DNA of 64,000 nt. Origin: Bacteroides sp. 43_108 (lineage in GTDB: Bacteria; Bacteroidota; Bacteroidia; Bacteroidales; Bacteroidaceae). A program made the translations under genes and the position numbers. Of this stretch, positions 9,673-16,807 are shown in pieces (positions within the stretch are counted from its first letter, which is position 1; every line of letters starts with the position of its first letter). The notes beneath the pieces were generated by a model. It did no database searches, was not told the DNA's origin, and was given only the letters and a program-made list of their open reading frames with translations. The DNA lies in contig MNQS01000120.1 of assembly GCA_001915545.1 (NCBI GenBank), forward strand, positions 19,152 to 83,151. The letters are read 5' to 3'.

Positions 9673-10755
9673 ATGGACGAAACATTATCAATTAACATAA
9701 TGTACTACGCGGCAGGAGCCAACATGACATTCCTCACCATGATGAGCGCATATTTCCTGCGTACAGCAGGAAAAAACAAAAGACTTAGAGTGGTAACAGG
9801 CTATGTTCTTCTGCTATGGGCAATCCAATCATACAAGGATGCATTCATGCTTCTGGGTGGTTACTACGAATGCGACTATCTCAGAAAACTGTTCATCATG
9901 TTCGACACTCCATCAATAGCAACATGCGCCTTCATACTTTTTGAACTTCTAAAACCGAAATCACTTACATGGAAAACAGTCGTCATACACACAACACCAT
10001 TCCTGCTTCTGGCTACAGCATATATTTTCACAAAAGAAGAAAGGTTATACACAATCAGCACATGGTATTCTGCCATATACGGACTATGCGTCATGATATA
10101 TTCTCTGGTGTGCATACCTATTTACCACAAACACATGAAGGAAACATATTCCTACAGTGAAAATATAGACCTGAAATGGCTATACGTCATAATATTGTCG
10201 TTCGTACTTTTTCTCGGACTATGGAGCTTATCATGCTTCTACCTTGAAGCAGTTACAGACACCCTATACTACTTCCTATCATGTTTTATCTGGTTGTTAA
10301 TATGCAGATTCATAAATAGACAAGAAAATGTAGAAATGGAAATCATGACATCCTCTCCTTCAGATTTTGATGACAACAACGCAAATACCTACGAAACAGA
10401 AACACAGGAGTCAAAATATGCGTTTGCGGAACAGTTCAACAAAACATTCGAGGAAAAGAAACTATATCTGAACCCTCGCTTGACAATAATTGATCTGGCA
10501 CATGAAATAGGAACAAACAGAACATATATATCAGACTATCTTAACAATGAGTTGGGCATTACCTTCTTTGACTACGTGAACCAAAGACGTTTGCTTTACG
10601 CAGAAGAACTATTGCGCACTACCGATGATTCATTGGATTCCATATCGATGGAATCAGGTTTCAATTCACAAAGCACTTTCAGGCGGGCATTTCAAAAGAA
10701 ATACGGATGCACACCAGGAGTATATCGTTCGAAGATAAACAATACAAATAAGTAG
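9673..10755 (+). CDS. membrane-anchored AraC-family transcription regulator
   Basis: A 360-residue regulator with an N-terminal multi-spanning membrane domain (six or seven hydrophobic segments within residues 1-220) and a C-terminal AraC DNA-binding domain (about 250-355). The second helix-turn-helix shows SMESGFNSQSTFRRAFQKK followed by YGCTPGVYR, the classic AraC signature, and LTIIDLAHEIGTNRTYISDYLN forms the first. Proteins of this layout in Bacteroidetes are thought to sense envelope or small-molecule signals. It is transcribed alone, with a strong terminator downstream. Targets are unknown; the glycan genes before it are possible but unproven. Confidence 0.88.
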   Translation: MDETLSINIMYYAAGANMTFLTMMSAYFLRTAGKNKRLRVVTGYVLLLWAIQSYKDAFMLLGGYYECDYLRKLFIMFDTPSIATCAFILFELLKPKSLTWKTVVIHTTPFLLLATAYIFTKEERLYTISTWYSAIYGLCVMIYSLVCIPIYHKHMKETYSYSENIDLKWLYVIILSFVLFLGLWSLSCFYLEAVTDTLYYFLSCFIWLLICRFINRQENVEMEIMTSSPSDFDDNNANTYETETQESKYAFAEQFNKTFEEKKLYLNPRLTIIDLAHEIGTNRTYISDYLNNELGITFFDYVNQRRLLYAEELLRTTDDSLDSISMESGFNSQSTFRRAFQKKYGCTPGVYRSKINNTNK

Positions 10756-10810
10756 TTTCCGTTCAAAGTTATTTTATGAACTTCTAGTCAAAGCTATTAT
10801 TGTTAAGACG

Positions 10811-10850
10811 AACCGGAGCCATCCGTGAGGACAGCTCCGGTTTTTTATTT
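10811..10850 (+). terminator. intrinsic terminator after the AraC gene
   Basis: A 9-bp stem (10811-10819 with 10834-10842) with a 14-base loop, followed by TTTTTTATTT. This is a good rho-independent terminator placed between the regulator and the repeat array. Confidence 0.9.
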
Positions 10851-10907
10851 ATGAATAATCGCTTTATCAGAATTGCACTAATAAACCGTTTGAGAGGATA
10901 TTGTATA

Positions 10908-11061
10908 GATCCCTGGTCCAAGCCAGGGATGACGGTCCATTAAAGGACCGTGTATGAAAGCTGCAGACCTCGTTATTTGCATAGCATCAACTATGCTGAC
11001 AGCAATGTAGGCGATACCGCAATGTATCAATGTTCGTCATCCCTGGCCAGGACCAGGGACC
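10908..11061 (+). repeat. palindrome-ended element 1
   Basis: Full 154-bp element, with end A at 10908 and end B at 11035-11061. The internal stem is of the ACGGTCC/GGACCGT type. Confidence 0.88.
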
Positions 11062-11100
11062 TCATGCCAACGATAAGCACTAAACTCGACTCAAAGGATT

Positions 11101-11221
11101 GAGAGGCCGTGGATGAAAGTTGCAGACCTCGATATTTGCATAGTATCAACAACGCAGACAGCAATGCTGGCAAGGCCACAACATCTCAATGTCACGTCAT
11201 CCCTGGCTAGGACCAGGGATC
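11101..11221 (+). repeat. short element lacking end A (first copy)
   Basis: It keeps the interior and end B (11195-11221) but lacks end A and the left arm of the internal stem. It is nearly identical to the short element at 11502-11604, so the two arose by duplication of a roughly 383-bp block. Confidence 0.8.
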
Positions 11222-11307
11222 TTATGCTTGCGACATGCACCAAACTTGGTTCAAAGGCTTGCGAGTAGAACAATGCTCAGGAAAACTAAAAGATATTGTA
11301 CTTTTTA

Positions 11308-11462
11308 GATCCCTGGTCCAAGCCAGGGATGACGGCCTTAGAAAAAGGCCGTGTGTGAAAATTGCAGAACTCGCTATTTGCACAGCATCAACAATGCTGA
11401 CTGCTATGTAGGCGATACCGCAATGTATCAATGTTCGTCATCCCTGGCCAGGACCAGGGACC
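11308..11462 (+). repeat. palindrome-ended element 2
   Basis: Full 155-bp element with end B at 11436-11462. The internal stem is of the ACGGCCTT/AAGGCCGT type. Confidence 0.88.
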
Positions 11463-11501
11463 TCATGCCAACGATAAGCACTAAACTCGACTCAAAGGAT
11501 T

Positions 11502-11604
11502 GAGGCAGACCTCGATATTTGTATAGTATCAACAACGCAGACAGCAATGCTGGCAAGGCCACAACATCTCAATGTCACGTCATCCCTGGCTAGGACCAGG
11601 GATC
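11502..11604 (+). repeat. short element lacking end A (second copy)
   Basis: Closely matches the short element at 11101-11221 but also lacks the rest of the internal stem. End B is at 11578-11604. Confidence 0.8.
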
Positions 11605-11690
11605 TTATGCTTGCAACATGCACCAAACTTGGCTCAAAGGCTTGCGAGTAGAACAATGCTCAGGAAAACTAAAAGACATTGTACTTTTCA

Positions 11691-11844
11691 GATCCCTGGT
11701 CTAAGCCATGGATGACGGTCCATTAAAGGACCGTGAATGAAAACTGCAAAACTTGTTATTTGCATAGCATCAACAATGCTGCCTGCTATGTAGGCGATAC
11801 CGCAATGTATCAATGTTCGTCATCCCTGGCCAGGACCAGGGACC
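11691..11844 (+). repeat. palindrome-ended element 3
   Basis: Full 154-bp element with end B at 11818-11844. The internal stem is of the ACGGTCC/GGACCGT type. End A has a change (CCATGG for CCAGGG) that weakens its palindrome. Confidence 0.87.
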
Positions 11845-11922
11845 TCATGCCAACGATAAGCACTAAACTCGGCTCAAAGGATTGAGAGCAGAACTGTGCT
11901 TATGAAAGCAATACTGCTTTTA

Positions 11923-12077
11923 GATCCCTGGTCCGGACCAGGGCTGACGGCTTTGAAGAAATGCCGTGTATGAAAGTTGCAGAACTCGTTATTTGCACAG
12001 CATCAACAATGCTGACTGCTATGTAGGCGATACCGCAATGTATCAATGTTCGTCATCCCTGGCCAGGACCAGGGACC
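11923..12077 (+). repeat. palindrome-ended element 4
   Basis: Full 155-bp element with end B at 12051-12077. End A reads CTGGTCCGGACCAGGG, close to a perfect palindrome. The internal stem is partly decayed (ACGGC/GCCGT kept). Confidence 0.87.
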
Positions 12078-12164
12078 TTATGCCAACGATAAGCACTAAA
12101 CTTGGATCAAAGGCATGCGAGTAGAACTGTGCTCTGAAAAGCACACAAGACATTTCACTTTTTA

Positions 12165-12209
12165 GTTCTCTGGTCCTGGCCAGCTATGACGGCCTTGGTA
12201 AAGGCCGTG
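12165..12209 (+). repeat. decayed end A next to the GIY-YIG gene
   Basis: A diverged end A (TTCTCTGGTCCTGGCCAG) followed by an intact ACGGCCTT/AAGGCCGT stem. The rest of this element is absent, and the GIY-YIG gene lies where its interior and end B should be. Confidence 0.75.
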
Positions 12210-12244
12210 CATGATATGAAACTTACAGATAGAAAAGGAAGCAG

Positions 12245-12604
12245 TTAATCAATATATTGATGCCTCTGCTTTTTATATTCATCTGTAACAGCTTTTACAA
12301 GCTCCTCTGTCAATCCTATGCTCTCGCTAAGGTCGTTCCATTCAGGATTATCTTTCTCAATAAGAACAATTTTCCAATCACGCTTCCATTTTTTCAATTG
12401 TTTTTCACGATTTATGGCATTAACAAAATCTGTATAGGTTTCAAAATAAACAAGTTTCTTTACTTTATAAAGATTCGTGAAACCGGAATTTATACCTGCC
12501 TTATGTTCAGCCACTCTGCGCAGAAGATCATTGGTAACACCAATATACAAGACACCATTGCGTTTGCTTGCCATTATGTAAACAAACCCTCTTAGTATAT
12601 TCAT
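12245..12604 (-). CDS. small GIY-YIG nuclease-like protein
   Basis: A 119-residue protein of the single-domain GIY-YIG family (YhbQ/UvrC-N-like). The motif pair is FVYIMAS (residues 7-13) and LYIGVTNDLLRRVAEHK (19-35), with the conserved Arg at 29 or 30 and a likely metal-binding Glu at 67 within the NREKQLKKWKR block. The family ranges from repair-like to homing endonucleases; this short form is often annotated as hypothetical. It sits alone inside the palindromic array, between a decayed end A and a full element, and nothing else in the array codes for protein. A role in moving or cutting the repeats is a reasonable idea but is not shown. Confidence 0.88.
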   Translation of the reverse strand: MNILRGFVYIMASKRNGVLYIGVTNDLLRRVAEHKAGINSGFTNLYKVKKLVYFETYTDFVNAINREKQLKKWKRDWKIVLIEKDNPEWNDLSESIGLTEELVKAVTDEYKKQRHQYID

Positions 12605-12636
12605 CTCCCAAATGTTTTATGTTATTACTTTTGTTA

Positions 12637-12791
12637 GATCCCTGGTCTAAGCCAGGGATGACGGCCTTAGAAAAGGCCGTGTGTGAAAGTTGCAGAACTC
12701 GTTATTTACATAGCATCAACAATACTGACTGCAATGCGGGCGACGCCACTGTGTCTCAATTTCACGTCATCCCTGGCCAGGACCAGGGACC
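12637..12791 (+). repeat. palindrome-ended element 5
   Basis: Full 155-bp element beginning 33 bases upstream of the GIY-YIG start codon. End B is at 12765-12791, and the internal stem is ACGGCCTT/AAGGCCGT. Confidence 0.88.
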
Positions 12792-12869
12792 TTATGCCCG
12801 CGATAAGCACTAAACTCGAATCAAAGGCATGCGAGTAGAACTGTGCTCATGAAAGCAATACTGCTTTTA

Positions 12870-13024
12870 GATCCCTGGTCCAAGCCAGGGATGACGGCCT
12901 TGAAGAAAGGCCGTGTATGAAAGTTGCAGAACTCGTTATTTGCATAGCAACAATTATGCAGACTGCAATGCGGGCGACACCACTATGTCTCAATGTTCGT
13001 CATCCCTGGCCAGGACCAGGGACC
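12870..13024 (+). repeat. palindrome-ended element 6
   Basis: Full 155-bp element starting exactly 233 bp after element 5. End B is at 12998-13024. Confidence 0.88.
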
Positions 13025-13102
13025 TTATGCCCGCGATAAGCACTAAACTCGGCTCAAAGGATTGAGAGCAGAACTGTGCTTATGAAAGCAATACTGCTTT
13101 TA

Positions 13103-13256
13103 GATCCCTGGTCCAAGCCAGGGATGACGGCCTTGGAAAAGGCCGTGAATGAAAGTAGCAAAACTCGTTATTTGCATAGCATCAACAATACTGACTGCAA
13201 TACGGGCGACGCCACTATGTCTCAATGTTCGTCATCCCTGGCCAGGACCAGGGACC
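13103..13256 (+). repeat. palindrome-ended element 7
   Basis: Full 154-bp element starting 233 bp after element 6, and the last of the array. End B at 13230-13256 lies about 60 bases from the stop codon of the LicD-like gene. Confidence 0.88.
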
Positions 13257-13314
13257 TTATGCCCGCGACAAGAACTAAACATACTATAAGAAACTACCAG
13301 CACATACTGCACCT

Positions 13315-14127
13315 TCAATCCTCTATAGTCATATCAGCTACATGAAGATGCAGTTCGTCGATATTTGGAAGGCGCATATAATCGCCGAATTTGCGTTTGA
13401 GGCACATGTGCGAATCGTGAGGCACAGGCATGTCATAGCCCTCAAACTTTGCAGTGGTGAGCGGGAATATATCTTCCGGATAACGGGTGTCGGAATATGG
13501 AATGCCGAATGAATAATGAAGTATGTGCGACGGCCAAAGGCGCGAGAGCGCACGCAAGATAGGGAAAGCGAACTTGTCACAGAAACGGTATATGCGCCTT
13601 ACCTTCTTGAAAGCCTGCTCGTCGCTGTTGCGCGGATTATTCATGACATTGTATGTGAAACCATGCAGACGACACGAAACCCAGTGCAGGAATATAGGAT
13701 TCTTCTCCAACGGGAAGATATCGATATATATGCCTTTATAACGGAATATTCTGTCATAATGGTTCACCTCGGACAATGTCGAGCGCTTGTCGCGCAGTTT
13801 GGCGTATGTAAAGAAATATCCAGGATCGGTTTCATTAGTCTGCAGAGCATAATTGTCCGGAAGCTCTGAAGGGAGCACTTTCAACAGCTTGAGATAATCA
13901 TCTCTCAGCATCTCTATGTCCAAATCGTCATCCCAAGGAATATATCCTCCATGTCGTATACATCCCAGCAGAGTACCGCTGCAGAGCCAATACTTGATAT
14001 TATGCTTACGGCATACGCCGTCAATGAAGACAAGCATCTCGGTCATACGGTTCTGCTGACGTCGCAGGAGCGAACCTTCAGGATTGAAACGTTCCTTGAG
14101 AGCTTTGGCATCAAATGTCTGTTCCAC
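13315..14127 (-). CDS. LicD-family phosphotransferase
   Basis: A 270-residue member of the LicD nucleotidyltransferase-fold family, whose members transfer phosphocholine or similar phospho-groups from CDP-linked donors to cell-surface glycans. The family signature is clear: LCSGTLLGCIRHGGYIPWDD (residues 48-67), continuing DLDIEM, with the metal-binding DDDLD, then a KRFGDYM-like block near the C-terminus. The predicted start is GTG at 14127, as no ATG lies upstream in frame; a later ATG (about residue 28) is possible. It follows a CTP-dependent cytidylyltransferase gene by 44 bases, which would provide the CDP-activated donor. The group transferred is not known. Confidence 0.9.
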   Translation of the reverse strand: MEQTFDAKALKERFNPEGSLLRRQQNRMTEMLVFIDGVCRKHNIKYWLCSGTLLGCIRHGGYIPWDDDLDIEMLRDDYLKLLKVLPSELPDNYALQTNETDPGYFFTYAKLRDKRSTLSEVNHYDRIFRYKGIYIDIFPLEKNPIFLHWVSCRLHGFTYNVMNNPRNSDEQAFKKVRRIYRFCDKFAFPILRALSRLWPSHILHYSFGIPYSDTRYPEDIFPLTTAKFEGYDMPVPHDSHMCLKRKFGDYMRLPNIDELHLHVADMTIED

Positions 14128-14171
14128 GTATATTGTGTTTTTATTATTTCTGAAAAGATTTCAAACGAGAG

Positions 14172-14633
14172 TCAACCGCGCACCTTTATGTCAGGATTAG
14201 GACGCTTGTCCACTTTCTCCTTCATTTCGCGGTATTTGTGCAGAATTTCCTCCTTTATCTTAGTTGTGCTAACGCCGTCGCCGTAAGGGAAATAAAATAC
14301 TGTCACTCCGAGTTCCTTAAGATAATCGTATTTGCCAGTCCAGTCGTCACCGACCACAAAAACGTCTATGTTGAGTTTCTTGACAAGTTCAGTATGGTCG
14401 AGCGAACGCTGCGGTATTACTATATCCGGATATTTGAGGGCCTCGATTATGGCCATTCGTTCCTCGAAAGGTATTATAGGCGGACGTTTGTAGCTGCACA
14501 CCAGTTCGTCAGTGCTGACACCGACAATGAGTGTATCGCCGAGTCCGCGGGCATATTTTATCATCTTCAGATGATTGGAATGAAACATGTCGAATGTTCC
14601 AGATGTATACACGACAATTCTATTGTTGTACAT
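14172..14633 (-). CDS. tagD: glycerol-3-phosphate cytidylyltransferase-like protein
   Basis: A 153-residue cytidylyltransferase of the TagD/CTP type that would form CDP-glycerol or a related CDP-alcohol from CTP and a phospho-alcohol. The HxxH motif is HSNH at residues 18-21, after VVYTSGTFDMF, and the CTP-binding GVSTT motif lies near residue 128. The length agrees with the family. A -7 box on the minus strand (TAAATTTG, 14660-14667) lies just upstream. It is followed by the LicD-type transferase gene, so the pair could make and transfer a phospho-substituent for the nearby polysaccharide. The exact substrate (glycerol, ethanolamine, choline) is not settled by sequence. Confidence 0.85.
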   Translation of the reverse strand: MYNNRIVVYTSGTFDMFHSNHLKMIKYARGLGDTLIVGVSTDELVCSYKRPPIIPFEERMAIIEALKYPDIVIPQRSLDHTELVKKLNIDVFVVGDDWTGKYDYLKELGVTVFYFPYGDGVSTTKIKEEILHKYREMKEKVDKRPNPDIKVRG

Positions 14634-14757
14634 GGTAGTAAAAGTTTATGCTTCCGTTGCAAATTTACGTCTTTTTATGATTAATGTGCCGACTAAAGCT
14701 GATAAATGAGCACAACTCGTATACACAATCAAGCCGGCAATATACAAGACCGGCAGA

Positions 14758-15792
14758 TCAACTGCATTTATCACGTCCTAGCGTCTTATTTATACGATTT
14801 ACTATTGCTTTTCCGATAATGGAGAAATTGCCGTAGCGCAGATTCAGGAAAAGTTCCTCGAAAGAACGGCATACCTTTATGAACGGGTGCCTCCAGCCCA
14901 TAATGCGATATACAGCTTCCTTGTAAGCCGTATTCTCTATTACATAGCGCGGATGGCGAAGCGGAAACTCCAACTCGTAACGCTTCATTGTAAAGATTCG
15001 GCGATAACCGCGAGGCATCGTCTTCAGAGAACCTGAAAAATGGGTGGAATCGGCCACTACTCCCAAATTATTTATCATATTCTTGGTTGGAAATATCGAC
15101 AATCCAGAATTAAAAAGTATGGTACTATGGAATATAGTTTCAAAATACTGCTTTCCGCTCTCCTTATGCCTACGACACATATAAATGAAATCATCCCTAT
15201 AATTGCGTGTCTTAATCAGGTTGCGCAACTGGCGCATATTGACCTCATCATCAAGGAAAGAATAATGTTCGTCCCACTGATCCACAACACGTTTCCAGCT
15301 TGCCCATCCCCATATAGAGAATGTCGAAGCAAAGAAGTAATCATACGGTATATCGGGAGTTATTTCTTCATTGTTGAATCCGGCAATCATGCTGATACGC
15401 GTATCATTCTCGTAGCGGTCGAGCATCTCCTTGCAGAATCTAAAGAATGTGACAGACGGCACACAATCATCTTCCAGCACTATACATTTATCAGCATTGC
15501 TGAAAGCCCATTTATGAGAAAGAAATCCTGAAGGGTCACATCCATAGTTGCGTTCCTGATACTTTCTCTTGACCTCGCACTGCCAGTCAATCTGTTCGAC
15601 AATCTTACGGCATGCCTCAATGCCAGGCATGTCGCGCTCGCCTCGCGGTCCGTCCTGATAAAGAAAGAGTCTCGACGGGCGTGCCTTGCGCACCTGCTCA
15701 AACACTTTGCTGAGCTGTTCGGGACGATTGAAGAAAAGTATGAGTACCGCCACGTCGACTTCGTAAGGCGGAAGATTTGTTTCGTTTGTCAT
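14758..15792 (-). CDS. glycosyltransferase, GNT-I/hemolytic-protein-like
   Basis: A 344-residue GT-A fold protein of the group often called hemolytic protein HlpA-like and related to GNT-I glycosyltransferases. The first strand is VDVAVLILFFNRPEQLSKVF (residues 13-32), then LFLYQDGPRGERD, and the DxD-like metal site is CIVLEDDCVPS. Later come SIWGWASWKR and an acidic loop. There is no signal peptide or membrane segment, so it should act on the inner face of the cytoplasmic membrane. It sits in a minus-strand polysaccharide cluster with another glycosyltransferase and a flippase upstream. Sugar specificity is unknown. Confidence 0.82.
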   Translation of the reverse strand: MTNETNLPPYEVDVAVLILFFNRPEQLSKVFEQVRKARPSRLFLYQDGPRGERDMPGIEACRKIVEQIDWQCEVKRKYQERNYGCDPSGFLSHKWAFSNADKCIVLEDDCVPSVTFFRFCKEMLDRYENDTRISMIAGFNNEEITPDIPYDYFFASTFSIWGWASWKRVVDQWDEHYSFLDDEVNMRQLRNLIKTRNYRDDFIYMCRRHKESGKQYFETIFHSTILFNSGLSIFPTKNMINNLGVVADSTHFSGSLKTMPRGYRRIFTMKRYELEFPLRHPRYVIENTAYKEAVYRIMGWRHPFIKVCRSFEELFLNLRYGNFSIIGKAIVNRINKTLGRDKCS

Positions 15793-15877
15793 AGTCTGAT
15801 AAGATTTTGCTCTATGAAAATTCCTCGTATAGATAGATTGTAAGTATCTGCTTTATTCAACGCAAAAGAAGCAGATG

Positions 15878-16807
15878 TCACTCAACAGTGGCACATGCAT
15901 CTCTGTATTTGTCAATCATATCCAGAAGTATAGAACTTGATGCAGAGTCCACACCGCGTACAAACATCATTCCAGAAGATACAATCTTATGATAATTGCG
16001 CTCATCGAGAATCTTGTATCCCGACTGCGAAGCCACCATGAAATGCAACGGCATAAGATCTGACATTGACGTGAAATTGCCGATATGCAAAGTACAGCAT
16101 TTTGCGTGTGGAGTATTGAAGGCAATCGTAGGAACAACCGTCTCAATAGGCCTCAACTGATTTGAGAAATACGAATGAATCTCCTTGTGTCTCTCGTAAT
16201 AACCGAAAACAAAATTGAGCAGCTTGCCGCTTATGCACCATGCTGAACCGCCTCTGTATAGTTTCCATATCGAACGACCCACTTTGAACTGCAGCGACTT
16301 GTGCAGTCCTGCAACCGAAAGCAGTTTGCGCGAAGCCTTGTTGATGCGGTCGCGTGCAGCATCGCCCAGAAACGGAATGTCGATGTCCGGACGCATTTGT
16401 CTGTAATCTTTGGTAAATGAGTCACCTACCTCGGGCGAAGCAAGACAGATGGCCGTCAGATATTCGCGTCCCCTATTGTCATAGAGGAATTCTGTGATAC
16501 GGTCGCAGTGCCAAAGAGGATAATCGGCAGAAGAGAGGAAAAACACATAGTCGAAATTCACGCCGCTGTTCACACAGTCGGCCACGAGAAGCATCTGTGC
16601 ACGCACTGCCGAAAAATTGTTCGACTTTACATGTTCGCGCACATCTGTGAAATGAATATTCGGTGCAGACATGTTCTCCATAAACGGAGCTATGTCGGCA
16701 TCGGCATCGACATGTATATAGAACTCAGCATCCGTATGGAGAGCCGAAACCAGACGCCGGAGCTGTGCAGGGTCGTCTGCTGCTGTAATGAGATATGCTA
16801 ATTTCAT
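15878..16807 (-). CDS. Core-2/I-branching type glycosyltransferase (GT14)
   Basis: A 309-residue protein of the Core-2/I-branching (GT14) family, related to animal beta-1,6-N-acetylglucosaminyltransferases and found in bacterial surface polysaccharide loci. Typical blocks are MKLAYLITAADDPAQLRRLV (residues 1-20), FYIHVDADAD, YVFFLSSADYPLW and GSAWCISGKLLNF. It overlaps the flippase gene by 4 bases (ATGA type), so the two are translationally coupled. It is probably cytoplasmic, building branches on a lipid-linked oligosaccharide before export by the flippase. Donor unknown. Confidence 0.87.
   Translation of the reverse strand: MKLAYLITAADDPAQLRRLVSALHTDAEFYIHVDADADIAPFMENMSAPNIHFTDVREHVKSNNFSAVRAQMLLVADCVNSGVNFDYVFFLSSADYPLWHCDRITEFLYDNRGREYLTAICLASPEVGDSFTKDYRQMRPDIDIPFLGDAARDRINKASRKLLSVAGLHKSLQFKVGRSIWKLYRGGSAWCISGKLLNFVFGYYERHKEIHSYFSNQLRPIETVVPTIAFNTPHAKCCTLHIGNFTSMSDLMPLHFMVASQSGYKILDERNYHKIVSSGMMFVRGVDSASSSILLDMIDKYRDACATVE

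Larger units (their letters stand above)
10890..13275. repeat. array of palindrome-ended 155-bp elements
   Basis: Seven full elements of 154-155 bp, two short ones and one decayed end fill this region apart from a GIY-YIG gene at 12245-12604. Each full element opens with GATCCCTGGTCCAAGCCAGG (end A) and closes with an inverted version, CGTCATCCCTGGCCAGGACC (end B). The 27-bp ends match in about 24 positions when one is reverse-complemented, and each end is itself an imperfect CCCTGG/CCAGGG palindrome. Inside are a second stem (ACGG...CCGT) and a TTGCA-AGCAT/ATGCT-TGCAA stem. In the regular stretches the elements repeat every 232-233 bp with 78-bp linkers that carry an AAAGCA/TGCTTT hairpin. 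Apart from the GIY-YIG gene, no believable protein-coding ORF was seen here. The elements resemble short palindromic mobile elements (REP/MITE-like). Confidence 0.9.

Noticed and set aside
10890..13275. CRISPR array
   Set aside because: The periods (232-400 bp) are too long, and the repeats are palindromic elements with conserved linkers instead of unique spacers; no cas genes are nearby.
11091..13345. Short open frames within the palindromic repeat array (other than the GIY-YIG gene)
   Set aside because: They are the same short peptide repeated because the DNA repeats, with no start signal or domain.
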